Positions 1 through 7,120 of a stretch of 41,741 nucleotides of DNA are shown piece by piece. The notes beneath the pieces are model-generated. The model saw nothing but the letters and a program-made list of their open reading frames with translations, was not told the DNA's origin and made no database searches. Source of the stretch: Gordonia rhizosphera NBRC 16068 (GTDB lineage Bacteria > Actinomycetota > Actinomycetes > Mycobacteriales > Mycobacteriaceae). A program made the translations under genes and the position numbers. Location of the stretch: assembly GCF_000298195.1 (NCBI RefSeq), contig NZ_BAHC01000085.1, forward strand, positions 1-41,741, in the 5' to 3' direction. Every line of letters starts with the position of its first letter. Position 1 is the stretch's first letter.

Positions 1-918
1 TTAGGTCAAATATGATTTGCGTGTTTACATAGAGAACATCAGACTGCGTTACAGTCAGGGTCTGTGTTTGTACCTGTGTCATGCTTCGTCTCCCAGCGAT
101 TAGAAATCCGCGATGATTGGAAATCCGCGATGTTGATCTCGAGCTACCCATTGTGCGCGAGCTAGCCCGGAGCAAGGCCACAGCGCGGCACAGAAGCTCA
201 GTCAGGCATACTAGTCCTTTCAGCGCTGATATTCGGCGTGTCATGTTGCTGGGCACAATCTGATGCCTTGGCCACAAGTCAAGCACGCTTTCTATTTGGC
301 ACAAATCAATGAAGAATGCGCCCTGACCTGGGATGATTCGAATTGCCGAAGTCTCAATCCTCCGAGTCCGAGTAGCACAATCCAGGTAGGTAAGTTTACG
401 GGGTTCTACCCGTCTGCGTCTGCTAATGGCACCGGAAAGGTGGGGGTCGCACGGCCTGAGTGGCTCCCTGGGTGGCTTCAGTTCGAGTCAGTTAGTTGGT
501 GGGGGTCTGCATGCAGCTCCACGTGCGACCCCGGAGTCACTGGTGTGTCAGGTACGCCGTCGGAGTACCGCTGGGCGATCCTGTCACCGTGACCAGTTGA
601 TGGCCACCGCTGAAGCTATCGCAGGACCACGATGTCGAAACGTTCCCGGCGGGCACTCCCGTCACCGTGGTGGTTGCAGTGCTCTTCGGCGCGATCCTCG
701 CCCTCGGGGTGGTGTAACTCGTGTGGCTGTATCGGCCGTCGCACTTCGAGCCCCATCGGAAATGTTGTGTGACTTTGTAGACGATCGTGTTGGGCGCGAG
801 GGAGGTGATGACCGCCGTAGAGTACGGGCGGCCTGGCCAGGTGCTCCGGCGATCACCATCGCGGATCCAAGGCTACGACGACCATGCCGGATTGAAATAT
901 CTCTCGCATGGCTCACTC
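1..918. other. No confident gene; low-coding leader region
   Basis: I see no convincing gene here. The first ~400 bases are less GC-rich than the rest, and the open frames present lack both a ribosome-binding site and the G/C-rich third codon positions of the real genes. Around 630-718 one frame would encode a short hydrophobic stretch ending at a TAA, possibly the tail of a lost membrane protein. The stretch looks like decayed sequence next to the transposon that follows. Confidence 0.5.
98..131. repeat. 17-bp tandem repeat, two copies
   Basis: Two adjacent 17-base units (98-114 and 115-131) differ by one base, GATTAGAAATCCGCGAT and GATTGGAAATCCGCGAT. They lie in non-coding sequence. Function unknown. 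Confidence 0.6.
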
Positions 919-920
919 TT

Positions 921-1055
921 TGTTGACCGTCTCTGCGTGTGACGACGACCGCGTGGGGGTTCGTCGTTGAGGGTGCCGATCAGGGGTTCGTGTGAGGGTT
1001 GGAGTTGACGGTGGTCGTCGGCGTCGTCAGGGTGACGAGGAACTGATGGTTGCCC
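921..1055 (+). repeat. Leader/end of DUF6431 transposon, copy 1 of a direct repeat
   Basis: This stretch begins TGTTGACCGTCTC and is clearly related, in the same orientation, to 4638-4790: shared blocks include GCGTGTGACGACGACCGCGT, TTGGAGTTGACGGTGGTCGT and TGATGGTTGC. Here it lies directly upstream of the DUF6431 gene, so it is probably the left end or leader of that element. An inverted echo of its first ten bases (GACGGTCAAC) occurs at 1747-1756, near the end of the DUF6431 gene. Confidence 0.55.
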
Positions 1056-1118
1056 GGCACCCCCGCCCTCTCCGGCAAGATTGTTCGGGGGTGCCGTGCG
1101 TAGTGCGAAAGGGCACTG

Positions 1119-1778
1119 ATGGTCACCGTAGAGGTCGATCCTGCACACGTCGAGTCCCGACTGCTGTCCGGGGAGATCGACTGTCCGTCGTGCCCGTCTG
1201 GGGTGCTCGGCGGGTGGGGTCACGCACGGGTTCGGCGCGTTGTTGGGGCAACCGGTCCGATTCGGCCACGTCGGTCGCGGTGCCGGGGGTGTTCGGCGAC
1301 GCACGTGTTACTGCCGGTGGTGTTGCTGCTGCGCAGGGCCTATCTCGCGGAGTGGATCTATGCGGCGTTGCAGTCTGCGGCGACAGGGTCGGGGCACCGG
1401 TCGATCGGTGCCGGTTTGGGCGTGCCGGCAACAACGGTGCGCGGGTGGATCCGGGTGCTGACCTCACGGGCGGATGCGGTGCGCAATCACTTCCTCGCCG
1501 TTGCGGTCGCCGCGGGTGTCGACGTTCGCGTGCCGAAGGCGACCGGCAGTCGGTGCGGTGACGCGCTCGCGGCGATCGATGCGGCACGGTCGGCAGTGGG
1601 CAGCCGATTCGGTGGGGACTCGGTCGGTGAGGTGACGGCGGCGAGTGTGTCGGTGGCGCTCTCAGGTGGTCGGCTTCTGGCGCCCGGGTGGCCGGCGGGT
1701 GTGGGGTCGCCGATGCAACACGAGTTGCCTCTGCCGGTGTGTGGTGACGGTCAACGATCCTCGGATGCGACTGTCTGA
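1119..1778 (+). CDS. DUF6431 domain protein (transposon-associated)
   Basis: A 219-residue protein that I recognise as DUF6431, an actinobacterial family usually encoded just upstream of an rve transposase and an ATPase. An N-terminal zinc-ribbon is visible as two CxxC pairs (Cys22/Cys25 and Cys55/Cys58), followed around residues 90-115 by a helix-turn-helix-like segment (RSIGAGLGVPATTVRGWI). This suggests DNA binding, perhaps of transposon ends, though its biochemical role is not established. The ATG at 1119 has an AAAGGG ribosome-binding site six bases upstream. The last ~12 residues run through a short repeat (1738-1756) that echoes the transposon ends, so the natural C-terminus may be altered. 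It is separated from the transposase by 39 bases. Confidence 0.7.
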   Translation: MVTVEVDPAHVESRLLSGEIDCPSCPSGVLGGWGHARVRRVVGATGPIRPRRSRCRGCSATHVLLPVVLLLRRAYLAEWIYAALQSAATGSGHRSIGAGLGVPATTVRGWIRVLTSRADAVRNHFLAVAVAAGVDVRVPKATGSRCGDALAAIDAARSAVGSRFGGDSVGEVTAASVSVALSGGRLLAPGWPAGVGSPMQHELPLPVCGDGQRSSDATV

Positions 1779-1817
1779 CACCAGGGTTCAGGCAGCATCA
1801 GCGTTGGGGAGTGTGAG

Positions 1818-3353
1818 TTGTCGATGGTGGAAGACAAGGAACGGGAACGGCGTCAGAAGGTGGGGTTGTTCCGTTATCAGGTGATCTGCCCGGCGCTCGA
1901 TGCCGGGTTGTCGACCAAGGCCCGTGGGAAGGTCGTGCGTGAGATCGCCGCACGCGAGCACACCGACCCGTTCGGAACGACGGTGCGGTACTCGCGCGAC
2001 ACCTTGGATCGGTGGATCCGCCGCTACAACGCCGACGGGTTTGAGGCGTTGGTGCCGGCAACGCGGCAGGCGAGCGTGCGCACCGACGCCGCAGTGTTGG
2101 ACATGGCAGCGGCGTTGAAGCGGGAGAACCCGGCCCGCACCGCGGCGCAGGTGGCGCGGATCCTGCGGGCATCGTCGGGGTGGTCACCGTCGGAATCGAC
2201 GCTGCTGCGTCACTTCCACCGCCTGGAGTTGATCGGCCCGGCGGCCGGGGACACAGCGCCGGTGTTCGGGCGGTTCGAGGCGGAGAACCCGAATGACCGC
2301 TGGGTCGGGGATGCCCTCCACGGCCCGAAGATAGGTGGCCGCAAGAGCTATCTGTTCGCGTTCTTGGACGACCATTCACGTCTGCTGACCGGATACCGGT
2401 TCGGGTTCTCCGAAGACGCCGTTCGACTCGGTGTCGCCCTCGAGCCGGCGCTCGCGGCACGCGGGGTCCCGGGGTCGGTCTATGTCGACAACGGGTCCGC
2501 GTTCGTCGATGCGTGGCTGCTGCGGGCGTGCGCGAAACTCGGTGTCCGGTTGGTGCATTCGATGCCGCACCGCCCCCAAGGACGCGGGAAGATCGAACGG
2601 TTTTTTCGTACGGTGCGGGAGCAGTTCCTCGTCGAGATCACCGACACCACCCCCGAGCAGTTGACCGAAGCCGGGACCGATCATCGCACCGCCCTGCTGG
2701 AGTTGAACCGGCTGTTCACCGGATGGGTGGAAACCCAATACCACCGGCAGCCCCATTCCGAGACCGGGCAGGCCCCGCTGGATCGGTGGGAGGCGGGCTG
2801 GGCGCGGCTGGGTCGGACCCCGGCGATGGCGTCGGCCGCCGACCTGACCGAAGCATTCCTGTGGTCAGAGTATCGGACGGTCACCAAGACGGCGACGGTG
2901 TCGTTGCACGGCAACACCTACCAGGTCGACGGCGCGTTGGTCGGGCGGAAGGTGGAGTTGGTGTTCTCCCCGTTCGACATGGAAACCATCGAGGTCCGCT
3001 ACAAAGATGCTTCGCATGGTCAGGCGTTGCCGCACAACATCACTCGGCACGTCCATCCCAAAGCTCGACCCGAGATACCCGAGCCACCGGCGCAACCCGC
3101 GGCGACGGGGATCGACTACTTGAGGTTGACCGCACAGACCCATCATGAGCAGATCCGCCGTGACCACCGCATCGGCTACGACGCACTCTTCGCCGACGCC
3201 GCCGACACAGACACTGCCGTTACTGCCGCCGACACCGAGATCCCGGGCCAGCTCAGCATCGACGACCTCACCAGCGCAGCCACCGACATCTGCGATGAGC
3301 GCACCCACACCGGCCGACCCACCAGCACCGAACGACCGGAGGGATCGGAATGA
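1818..3353 (+). CDS. DDE (rve) transposase, IS481-like
   Basis: A 511-residue integrase-type transposase that would cut and join DNA at the transposon ends. Two helix-turn-helix segments occupy roughly residues 20-75 and 90-135. The rve core carries the catalytic triad Asp165 (WVGDALHG), Asp224 (YVDNGSAF) and Glu260 (GRGKIERFF), with the D,D-35-E spacing expected of this fold, and a Mu-type C-terminal region follows (about 350-410). The start is a TTG at 1818 with GGGGAG six bases upstream; an ATG at 1824 is an alternative. Its stop overlaps the ATG of the ATPase by four bases, so the two are translationally coupled. All catalytic residues are present, so the transposase itself looks intact. 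Confidence 0.9.
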   Translation: MSMVEDKERERRQKVGLFRYQVICPALDAGLSTKARGKVVREIAAREHTDPFGTTVRYSRDTLDRWIRRYNADGFEALVPATRQASVRTDAAVLDMAAALKRENPARTAAQVARILRASSGWSPSESTLLRHFHRLELIGPAAGDTAPVFGRFEAENPNDRWVGDALHGPKIGGRKSYLFAFLDDHSRLLTGYRFGFSEDAVRLGVALEPALAARGVPGSVYVDNGSAFVDAWLLRACAKLGVRLVHSMPHRPQGRGKIERFFRTVREQFLVEITDTTPEQLTEAGTDHRTALLELNRLFTGWVETQYHRQPHSETGQAPLDRWEAGWARLGRTPAMASAADLTEAFLWSEYRTVTKTATVSLHGNTYQVDGALVGRKVELVFSPFDMETIEVRYKDASHGQALPHNITRHVHPKARPEIPEPPAQPAATGIDYLRLTAQTHHEQIRRDHRIGYDALFADAADTDTAVTAADTEIPGQLSIDDLTSAATDICDERTHTGRPTSTERPEGSE

Positions 3354-4166
3354 GTATCGAACGGCTACAAGCACATTACGGTTTCACTCGGATGCCGTTC
3401 GGCCGCAACCTCGCACCGTCGATGCTGCACCGCCACCCCGGTCACGCCGAAGCGGTCGCCCGCATCACCTGGTGCGTGGATCAACACGCGATCGGGGTGA
3501 TCACCGGTGAGGTCGGTGCGGGCAAGACCGTCGCGATCCGCTCCGCGACAGCCGCGTTGGACCCAGCCCGCCATGTCATCATCTACCTGCCCAACCCGTC
3601 GGTCGGGGTTCGCGGGATGCTCCACCACATCGTCACCGCACTGGGGCAAGTCCCAAACTTCTACACCGCCACCCTCGCACCCCAAGCCGCCGAAGCACTC
3701 GCAGTCGAGCAGGCCGAACGCGACCGCACCCCGGGTGGTCGTCATCGACGAGGCGCACCTGCTCGACAACGCGCAGATGGAAGCGATTCGGATGCTCACC
3801 AACCACGACATGGATTCGGGGTCACCGTTCGCGGCGCTGCTGGTCGGGCAACCGACACTGCGGCACCGGCTCAAGCTCGGAGTGTTGGCGGCACTCGATC
3901 AGCGCATCGCCGTCCGCTATGCGCTCGGCGGGATGGCCCCGGCCGACACCGCCGACTACATCACCCACCACCTCAAGATCGCCGGCCGCTCAGATCCGTT
4001 GTTCTCCGGCGACGCGGTGTCGTTGATCCACAACGCCGCCCGAGGTCATCCCCGGGCAGTGAACAACCTCGCCGTGCACGCACTCACCGCCGCGTTCGCG
4101 GCGAAATCGGCGATCGTCGATGAGAAAGCCGCTCGGATCGCCGTCACCGAAAGTGGTCACGACTGA
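3350..4166 (+). pseudogene. ExeA/TniB-like AAA ATPase of the transposon, frameshifted
   Basis: The AAA+ ATPase partner of the transposase, comparable to TniB/IstB helpers that select targets. The 5' frame carries Walker A (GEVGAGKT); Walker B (VVVIDEAH) and the rest, to the stop at 4166, lie in the next frame. The two parts fuse if one G is removed from CCGGGT at 3731-3736, and the total length (817 bases) is 272 codons plus one. Without a frameshift the ribosome stops at 4123 and loses Walker B. I see no convincing +1 slippery site, so I read this as a mutation (or sequencing error) that disables the ATPase, although programmed frameshifting is not excluded. Confidence 0.8.
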
Positions 4167-4180
4167 TTCACCCACCCTGC

Positions 4181-4220
4181 GACGTCACCACACAGACCAC
4201 GGCGTCACCACACAGACCAC
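4181..4220. repeat. Two 20-bp tandem repeats at transposon right end
   Basis: Two adjacent 20-base units (4181-4200, 4201-4220) differ at one base and share GCGTCACCACACAGACCAC or its near-twin. The CGTCACCACACA part is the reverse complement of 1738-1749, on the other side of the transposase. Tandem sites near an element end are typical of transposase-binding arrays. Confidence 0.6.
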
Positions 4221-4250
4221 GGGCCCCGACCGCTACCGCGGCCGGGGCCC
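4221..4250. terminator. GC-rich hairpin after ATPase gene
   Basis: An 8-bp perfect stem (GGGCCCCG at 4221-4228 with CGGGGCCC at 4243-4250) lies 54 bases after the ATPase stop. There is no T-tract, which is common for actinobacterial terminators. It could also mark the element's right boundary. Confidence 0.5.
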
Positions 4251-4253
4251 CTC

Positions 4254-4511
4254 CACATCGACATCATCGGCAACACAGATGACGGCATCGTCTGCATACT
4301 CAGCGACGGACAACAACTCTTTGATGTTTGCCATTTGAGGCAACTAACTATTCCCGCTGCGCAAATCGAGATTGAAGATATCGAAGCAAGAATGACCCGA
4401 ACGAGTGAACAGGCATCCGGCTCAAGGCCAACCCGAGACGTCGGGGTGAAGCGAGGCGCTTGGAGCACATCGCCGAAGAACTGCTCGTCAGCACCGCGGT
4501 GGCCTGCTTGA
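4254..4511 (+). pseudogene. Unidentified 3' gene remnant beside the transposon
   Basis: One frame stays open from the hairpin to a TGA at 4509-4511. Its first part reads like real protein (IGNTDDGIVCILSDGQQLFD and IPAAQIEIEDIEARM), with no start codon or ribosome-binding site, as expected if the 5' end was removed when the transposon inserted. Codon use is less GC-rich than in neighbouring genes. From about 4440 the coding signal moves to the next frame, so the tail is probably out of frame. No family recognised. Confidence 0.4.
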
Positions 4512-4637
4512 ATCGCGGGAACCGAGCGGAACCATCCCTCGCGATGGGGCTGGCAACGATCCGAGCGCGGCTCAGCTGACCCAGACCGAGCTGGCGCAAC
4601 GGATGGGCATCAAAAAGCCGCAGTCTCCGGACTCGAG
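4448..4637 (+). pseudogene. XRE-type HTH regulator remnant, frameshifted and truncated
   Basis: Two frames together give a recognisable Cro/C1-type helix-turn-helix start: ATIRARLS in one frame is followed, after a one-base deletion near 4571-4577, by LTQTELAQRMGIKKPQ in another. That is the classic beginning of an XRE HTH as found in HigA-type antitoxins. The homology stops exactly where the repeat beginning TGTTGACC starts at 4638, so a second copy of the DUF6431 element (or its fragment) appears to have cut the gene. The upstream remnant (4254-4511) may have been its operon partner. Confidence 0.5.
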
Positions 4638-4790
4638 TGTTGACCGTCTCCGCGTGTGACGACGACCGCGTGGGGTGGAGTCTTTGAGGGTGCAGATCTG
4701 GTAGTTGCTGACGCGTTGGAGTTGACGGTGGTCGTCGGCGCGTCGGAGCCCGAGCACTGCGCCGCCGGCCATGTGATGGTTGCGCTCGCG
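4638..4790 (+). repeat. Leader/end of DUF6431 transposon, copy 2
   Basis: A diverged same-strand copy of 921-1055, starting with TGTTGACCGTCTC and sharing several 10-20-base blocks up to TGATGGTTGC. No DUF6431, transposase or ATPase follows, so only the element's end survives. It interrupts the HTH remnant ending at 4637. Direct copies flanking the full element could result from two insertions or from a rearrangement. Confidence 0.6.
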
Positions 4791-4833
4791 GGCCGGACGT
4801 AGGCCGGACTCGCTCCTGACCGCGCCCCCAGAT

Positions 4834-4874
4834 CGTATGAATCCAACTCCGATCCCTGGTGCTATGTTCATACG
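4834..4874. repeat. Degenerate copy of a 41-nt palindromic repeat
   Basis: This 41-base stretch has the same length and ends as the perfect palindrome at 18350-18390 (both start CGTATGAATCCA and end TTCATACG) but several internal mismatches. It suggests a dispersed intergenic repeat family that forms a stem-loop. Here it lies in decayed sequence with no active gene beside it. Confidence 0.55.
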
Positions 4875-4900
4875 GTCCGAGCCCCATCAGCGCGTTTCGG

Positions 4901-5060
4901 TCAGACCTTCGTGACGGTGACCTCGCGGACGAACGCGTCAATGGCACCCTACACCAGGGTCGGGCACGGGCGCGCCGAAATGCACCGGGGTCCAGTTATT
5001 CTCGGCCGGCGGGGTCAGCAGCACTGGGCAGATGTCGAAATCAAACGAACGAGATCCGCA
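4901..5060 (-). pseudogene. 3' remnant of an unidentified gene
   Basis: On the minus strand a protein-like C-terminus can be read (CPVLLTPPAENNWTPVHFGA, then PDPGVG, then IDAFVREVTVTKV and a stop at 4901-4903) if one extra base near 4945 is removed. Good codon use and a sensible end suggest the tail of a once-functional gene with a frameshift and no 5' end. Family not recognised. Confidence 0.35.
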
Positions 5061-5258
5061 CATGCAACGATCAACACGGAGCCAGGCCCCCGTGGATAGT
5101 CCGAACGGCCTGCCGCGAATCGGTGGTTCCATTGCAGGCATGGACGGGACCTAACAGCCCGACTCGACAGCCACTATGCGGACTGAAAGACATAGCACGA
5201 TAACAGCTTTCAAACTCCGCAGTCGGGTGCCGCCATTGCGCAGAGGGGACTTCCGGCA
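5061..5258. other. No gene seen
   Basis: Non-coding or decayed sequence before the next gene. The only signal is a purine-rich AGAGGGGA at 5242-5249 that serves the gene at 5259. Confidence 0.4.
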
Positions 5259-5624
5259 TTGCAGGGACCGACGTTCGCGGAGTTCGTCACATCAACAGGT
5301 TTTGGGGGATGCATGGCTGTCCTCGCCGCACTCGTCGCGGCCACAGGAGTGCTGTATCAGACCAATAACAGACGGCGTGCAGAACGAATAGAGCAGGCAT
5401 GGAAGCGGTTCGAATGGGCCTACGAGCGGCGCGACGACCTCTCGAACGAGCAGTGGAACGCAGTCATCGACGGCGTTTCAGACGTCGCCCGCGAATGCGG
5501 GGAAACCGAACTGGCCTGGATGATCGTCGAGTTCACTGTCGACGATTTCGATGACGCTATCAACTATGACTCGCTCGATGCAATCACCGAAGAGGAGTCT
5601 CGTGGCCCTGACAATGCCGAATGA
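5259..5624 (+). CDS. Small single-span membrane protein, hypothetical
   Basis: A 121-residue protein of no family I recognise. A single hydrophobic helix (about residues 14-33, TGFGGCMAVLAALVAATGVL) is followed by a basic stretch (NNRRRAER) and then an acidic, helical C-terminal domain rich in Trp, Glu and Asp. That layout suggests an N-terminal anchor with the soluble part in the cytoplasm. The TTG start at 5259 is chosen because AGAGGGGA lies nine bases upstream; an ATG at codon 19 (5313) sits inside the membrane helix and is less likely. It stands alone between remnants and the small genes that follow, 94 bases before the next start. Confidence 0.6.
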   Translation: MQGPTFAEFVTSTGFGGCMAVLAALVAATGVLYQTNNRRRAERIEQAWKRFEWAYERRDDLSNEQWNAVIDGVSDVARECGETELAWMIVEFTVDDFDDAINYDSLDAITEEESRGPDNAE

Positions 5625-5718
5625 GACCAAGAGCGTCGATGTCTCGCTGAGGAAACACCCGTGCGTACTGACCGATATTCAGCCATCATGAATTGTCGAG
5701 AGTGAAGGGCTTCGAACC

Positions 5719-5961
5719 ATGCGCCACGCGGACGAGCAGTTTGTCGACGACGCTGCCTGGGAGCAGTCTCTGCGTCACGCCGCGCAGAACGCCGCCAGCT
5801 TGAGTCATTTCTGCGGCAGGCCCGTGCCGGAGCGAATCCAGAAGGTCCTGGACGCTCCTCCCGGTGCGCTGGTCCGCTCTCGCAGACCGCCCAAACCGCG
5901 GGCAAAGCATCGCCGGTCACTGGCACGGCGTGCCGACGGCGGTCCCCCCGCCGCGGAATGA
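5719..5961 (+). CDS. Hypothetical small protein
   Basis: An 80-residue protein with an acidic helical N-terminus (HADEQFVDDAAWEQSLRHAA) and a basic, proline-rich tail (SRRPPKPRAKHRR). No family recognised. Support comes from an AAGGG ribosome-binding site upstream of the ATG, mostly G/C third positions, and a 4-base ATGA overlap with the next gene (5958), which implies coupled translation. That next gene is the one destroyed by the IS21 element, so this protein has probably lost its partner. Confidence 0.55.
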   Translation: MRHADEQFVDDAAWEQSLRHAAQNAASLSHFCGRPVPERIQKVLDAPPGALVRSRRPPKPRAKHRRSLARRADGGPPAAE

Positions 5962-6221
5962 CCAGAGAGATGAGCGACCTGCAGCACCGACTCGACGAGT
6001 TTCGCAATCAGGTGAACTGGCACCTCGCCTGCGGATCGGTGGCTGATATCGCCTTCCCCGTGACTTCCCACGACGGTGGTCACGCAGTGGTCGTCGCTCT
6101 CGAGGACGAGACCATGTCCAGCGTTCTCGGGCGACTGCGGGCGGTCGGCGGCGCGGCCAACCTGTTCGTGCAGGGCGAGGGCCGCGTGCGGATTGTCTCT
6201 GTTATCGATGAATCCTGCGCC

Positions 6222-6227
6222 ACTCCC
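6222..6227. repeat. Target-site duplication ACTCCC (left copy)
   Basis: ACTCCC lies immediately before the left end of the IS21 element (TGTC at 6228) and recurs immediately after its right end, at 8864-8869. A 6-bp duplication is within the IS21-family range. Confidence 0.85.
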
Positions 6228-6343
6228 TGTCAAGGGACATCGGGAAGTGCCCACTGGCGGACATGAAAGCTGCCCGTAGGCGGTCACGAAGGGGTGCCCG
6301 GTGGCGGACATGAATCTGCCCGCTGGTCCGCCACCGGGGATGG

Positions 6344-7120
6344 TCAGTTCAGGGCGGTGACCCCCTTCCCGGCGAGTGCTTGGGCCAGGCGTACGGAGTC
6401 GCCGGTGGTCTGGCACAGGTGGGCATGGTGCAGCAGCCGATCCACTGTGGCGGTGGCCAGTGTTTTGGGCATCAGCTCGTCAAAACCTGACGGGTGCAGG
6501 TTGGACGACACCGCCACCGATTTGCGTTCGTAGGCGGCTTCCACGACCCGGTACAGGCCCTCGGCGGCATCCGTCCCGACGGGGAGCAGCCCTACGTCGT
6601 CAATGACCACGAGCTCGGCGCGCACGATCTTGGCGATGGCCTTGCCCAGGGTGTCGTCGGCACGGTGGGCGCGCACGAGGGTGCCGAGTTGTTCGAGGCT
6701 GAACCAGGCCACGGGCATGCCGGCCTCGATCACTTTCTGCCCGAGCGCTTCGAGGAAGAACGTTTTACCGGTGCCGGCGGGCCCACACACGACGAGGTTC
6801 TCGCGCCGGTGTACCCATTCGAGGGTTTGCAGGGCATGCTGGGTGGGCACCGGGATCGACGACGCGGTCTCGTCCCACACGTCGAAGGTTTTGCCGGTCG
6901 GGAAGTTCGCCGATTTCCGTCGGGAGGCGAGCATGGAGCGGGCCCGGCCGGCGGCTTCCTCGGTCAACAGGGCTTTGATCACCTCGGCGGGGTCCCAGCG
7001 TTGGGCACGCGCGGTCGCCACCACATCACCGGCGATCGCGCGGGCATGGGGCAGACGGAGTTGTCGCATCAACGCCTCCACCTCGGGGGTGAGGGTGGCG
7101 TGGGTGAGGGTGTCGGTCAT
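6344..7120 (-). CDS. istB: IstB, IS21-family helper ATPase
   Basis: A 258-residue DnaA-like AAA+ ATPase that assists the IS21 transposase in target selection and strand transfer. Walker A is GPAGTGKT (about residues 116-123) and Walker B is LVVIDDVG (about 174-181); length and the GRSMLASRRKSANFP region are typical for IstB. The ATG at 7120 overlaps the istA stop (ATGA), so istA and istB are co-translated. The stop lies 116 bases from the element's left end. Confidence 0.93.
   Translation of the reverse strand: MTDTLTHATLTPEVEALMRQLRLPHARAIAGDVVATARAQRWDPAEVIKALLTEEAAGRARSMLASRRKSANFPTGKTFDVWDETASSIPVPTQHALQTLEWVHRRENLVVCGPAGTGKTFFLEALGQKVIEAGMPVAWFSLEQLGTLVRAHRADDTLGKAIAKIVRAELVVIDDVGLLPVGTDAAEGLYRVVEAAYERKSVAVSSNLHPSGFDELMPKTLATATVDRLLHHAHLCQTTGDSVRLAQALAGKGVTALN

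Larger units (their letters stand above)
921..4250 (+). mobile_element. DUF6431 / DDE transposase / ATPase transposon (borders approximate)
   Basis: Three co-directional genes (1119-1778, 1818-3353, 3350-4166) encode a zinc-ribbon/HTH DUF6431 protein, an rve-type DDE transposase and an ExeA/TniB-like AAA ATPase. From general knowledge this trio recurs in actinobacteria as a transposon. The outer left border is inferred from the repeat that starts at 921. The right border lies somewhere between the tandem repeats at 4181-4220 and the hairpin at 4221-4250. A 12-bp inverted match (TGTGTGGTGACG) joins 1738-1749 to 4183-4194 and 4203-4214 and could be a transposase site or an inner terminal repeat. 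I found no target-site duplication. The ATPase frameshift suggests the copy is no longer autonomous. Confidence 0.6.

Noticed and set aside
98..131. CRISPR-like repeats
   Set aside because: Only two adjacent copies with no spacer; no cas genes in the window.
263..926. Open frames of 109 and 166 codons near the left edge
   Set aside because: No ribosome-binding site, overlapping each other, and codon use does not follow the G/C third-position bias of real genes.
1738..4214. 12-bp inverted match TGTGTGGTGACG as true terminal repeats of a two-gene element
   Set aside because: The left copy lies inside the DUF6431 gene, the right copy is duplicated, and no target duplication was found; kept only as a possible binding site.
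5805..6416. 203-codon minus-strand frame across the IS21 left end
   Set aside because: It crosses the insertion junction, so it cannot be an ancestral gene; the plus-strand genes explain the region.
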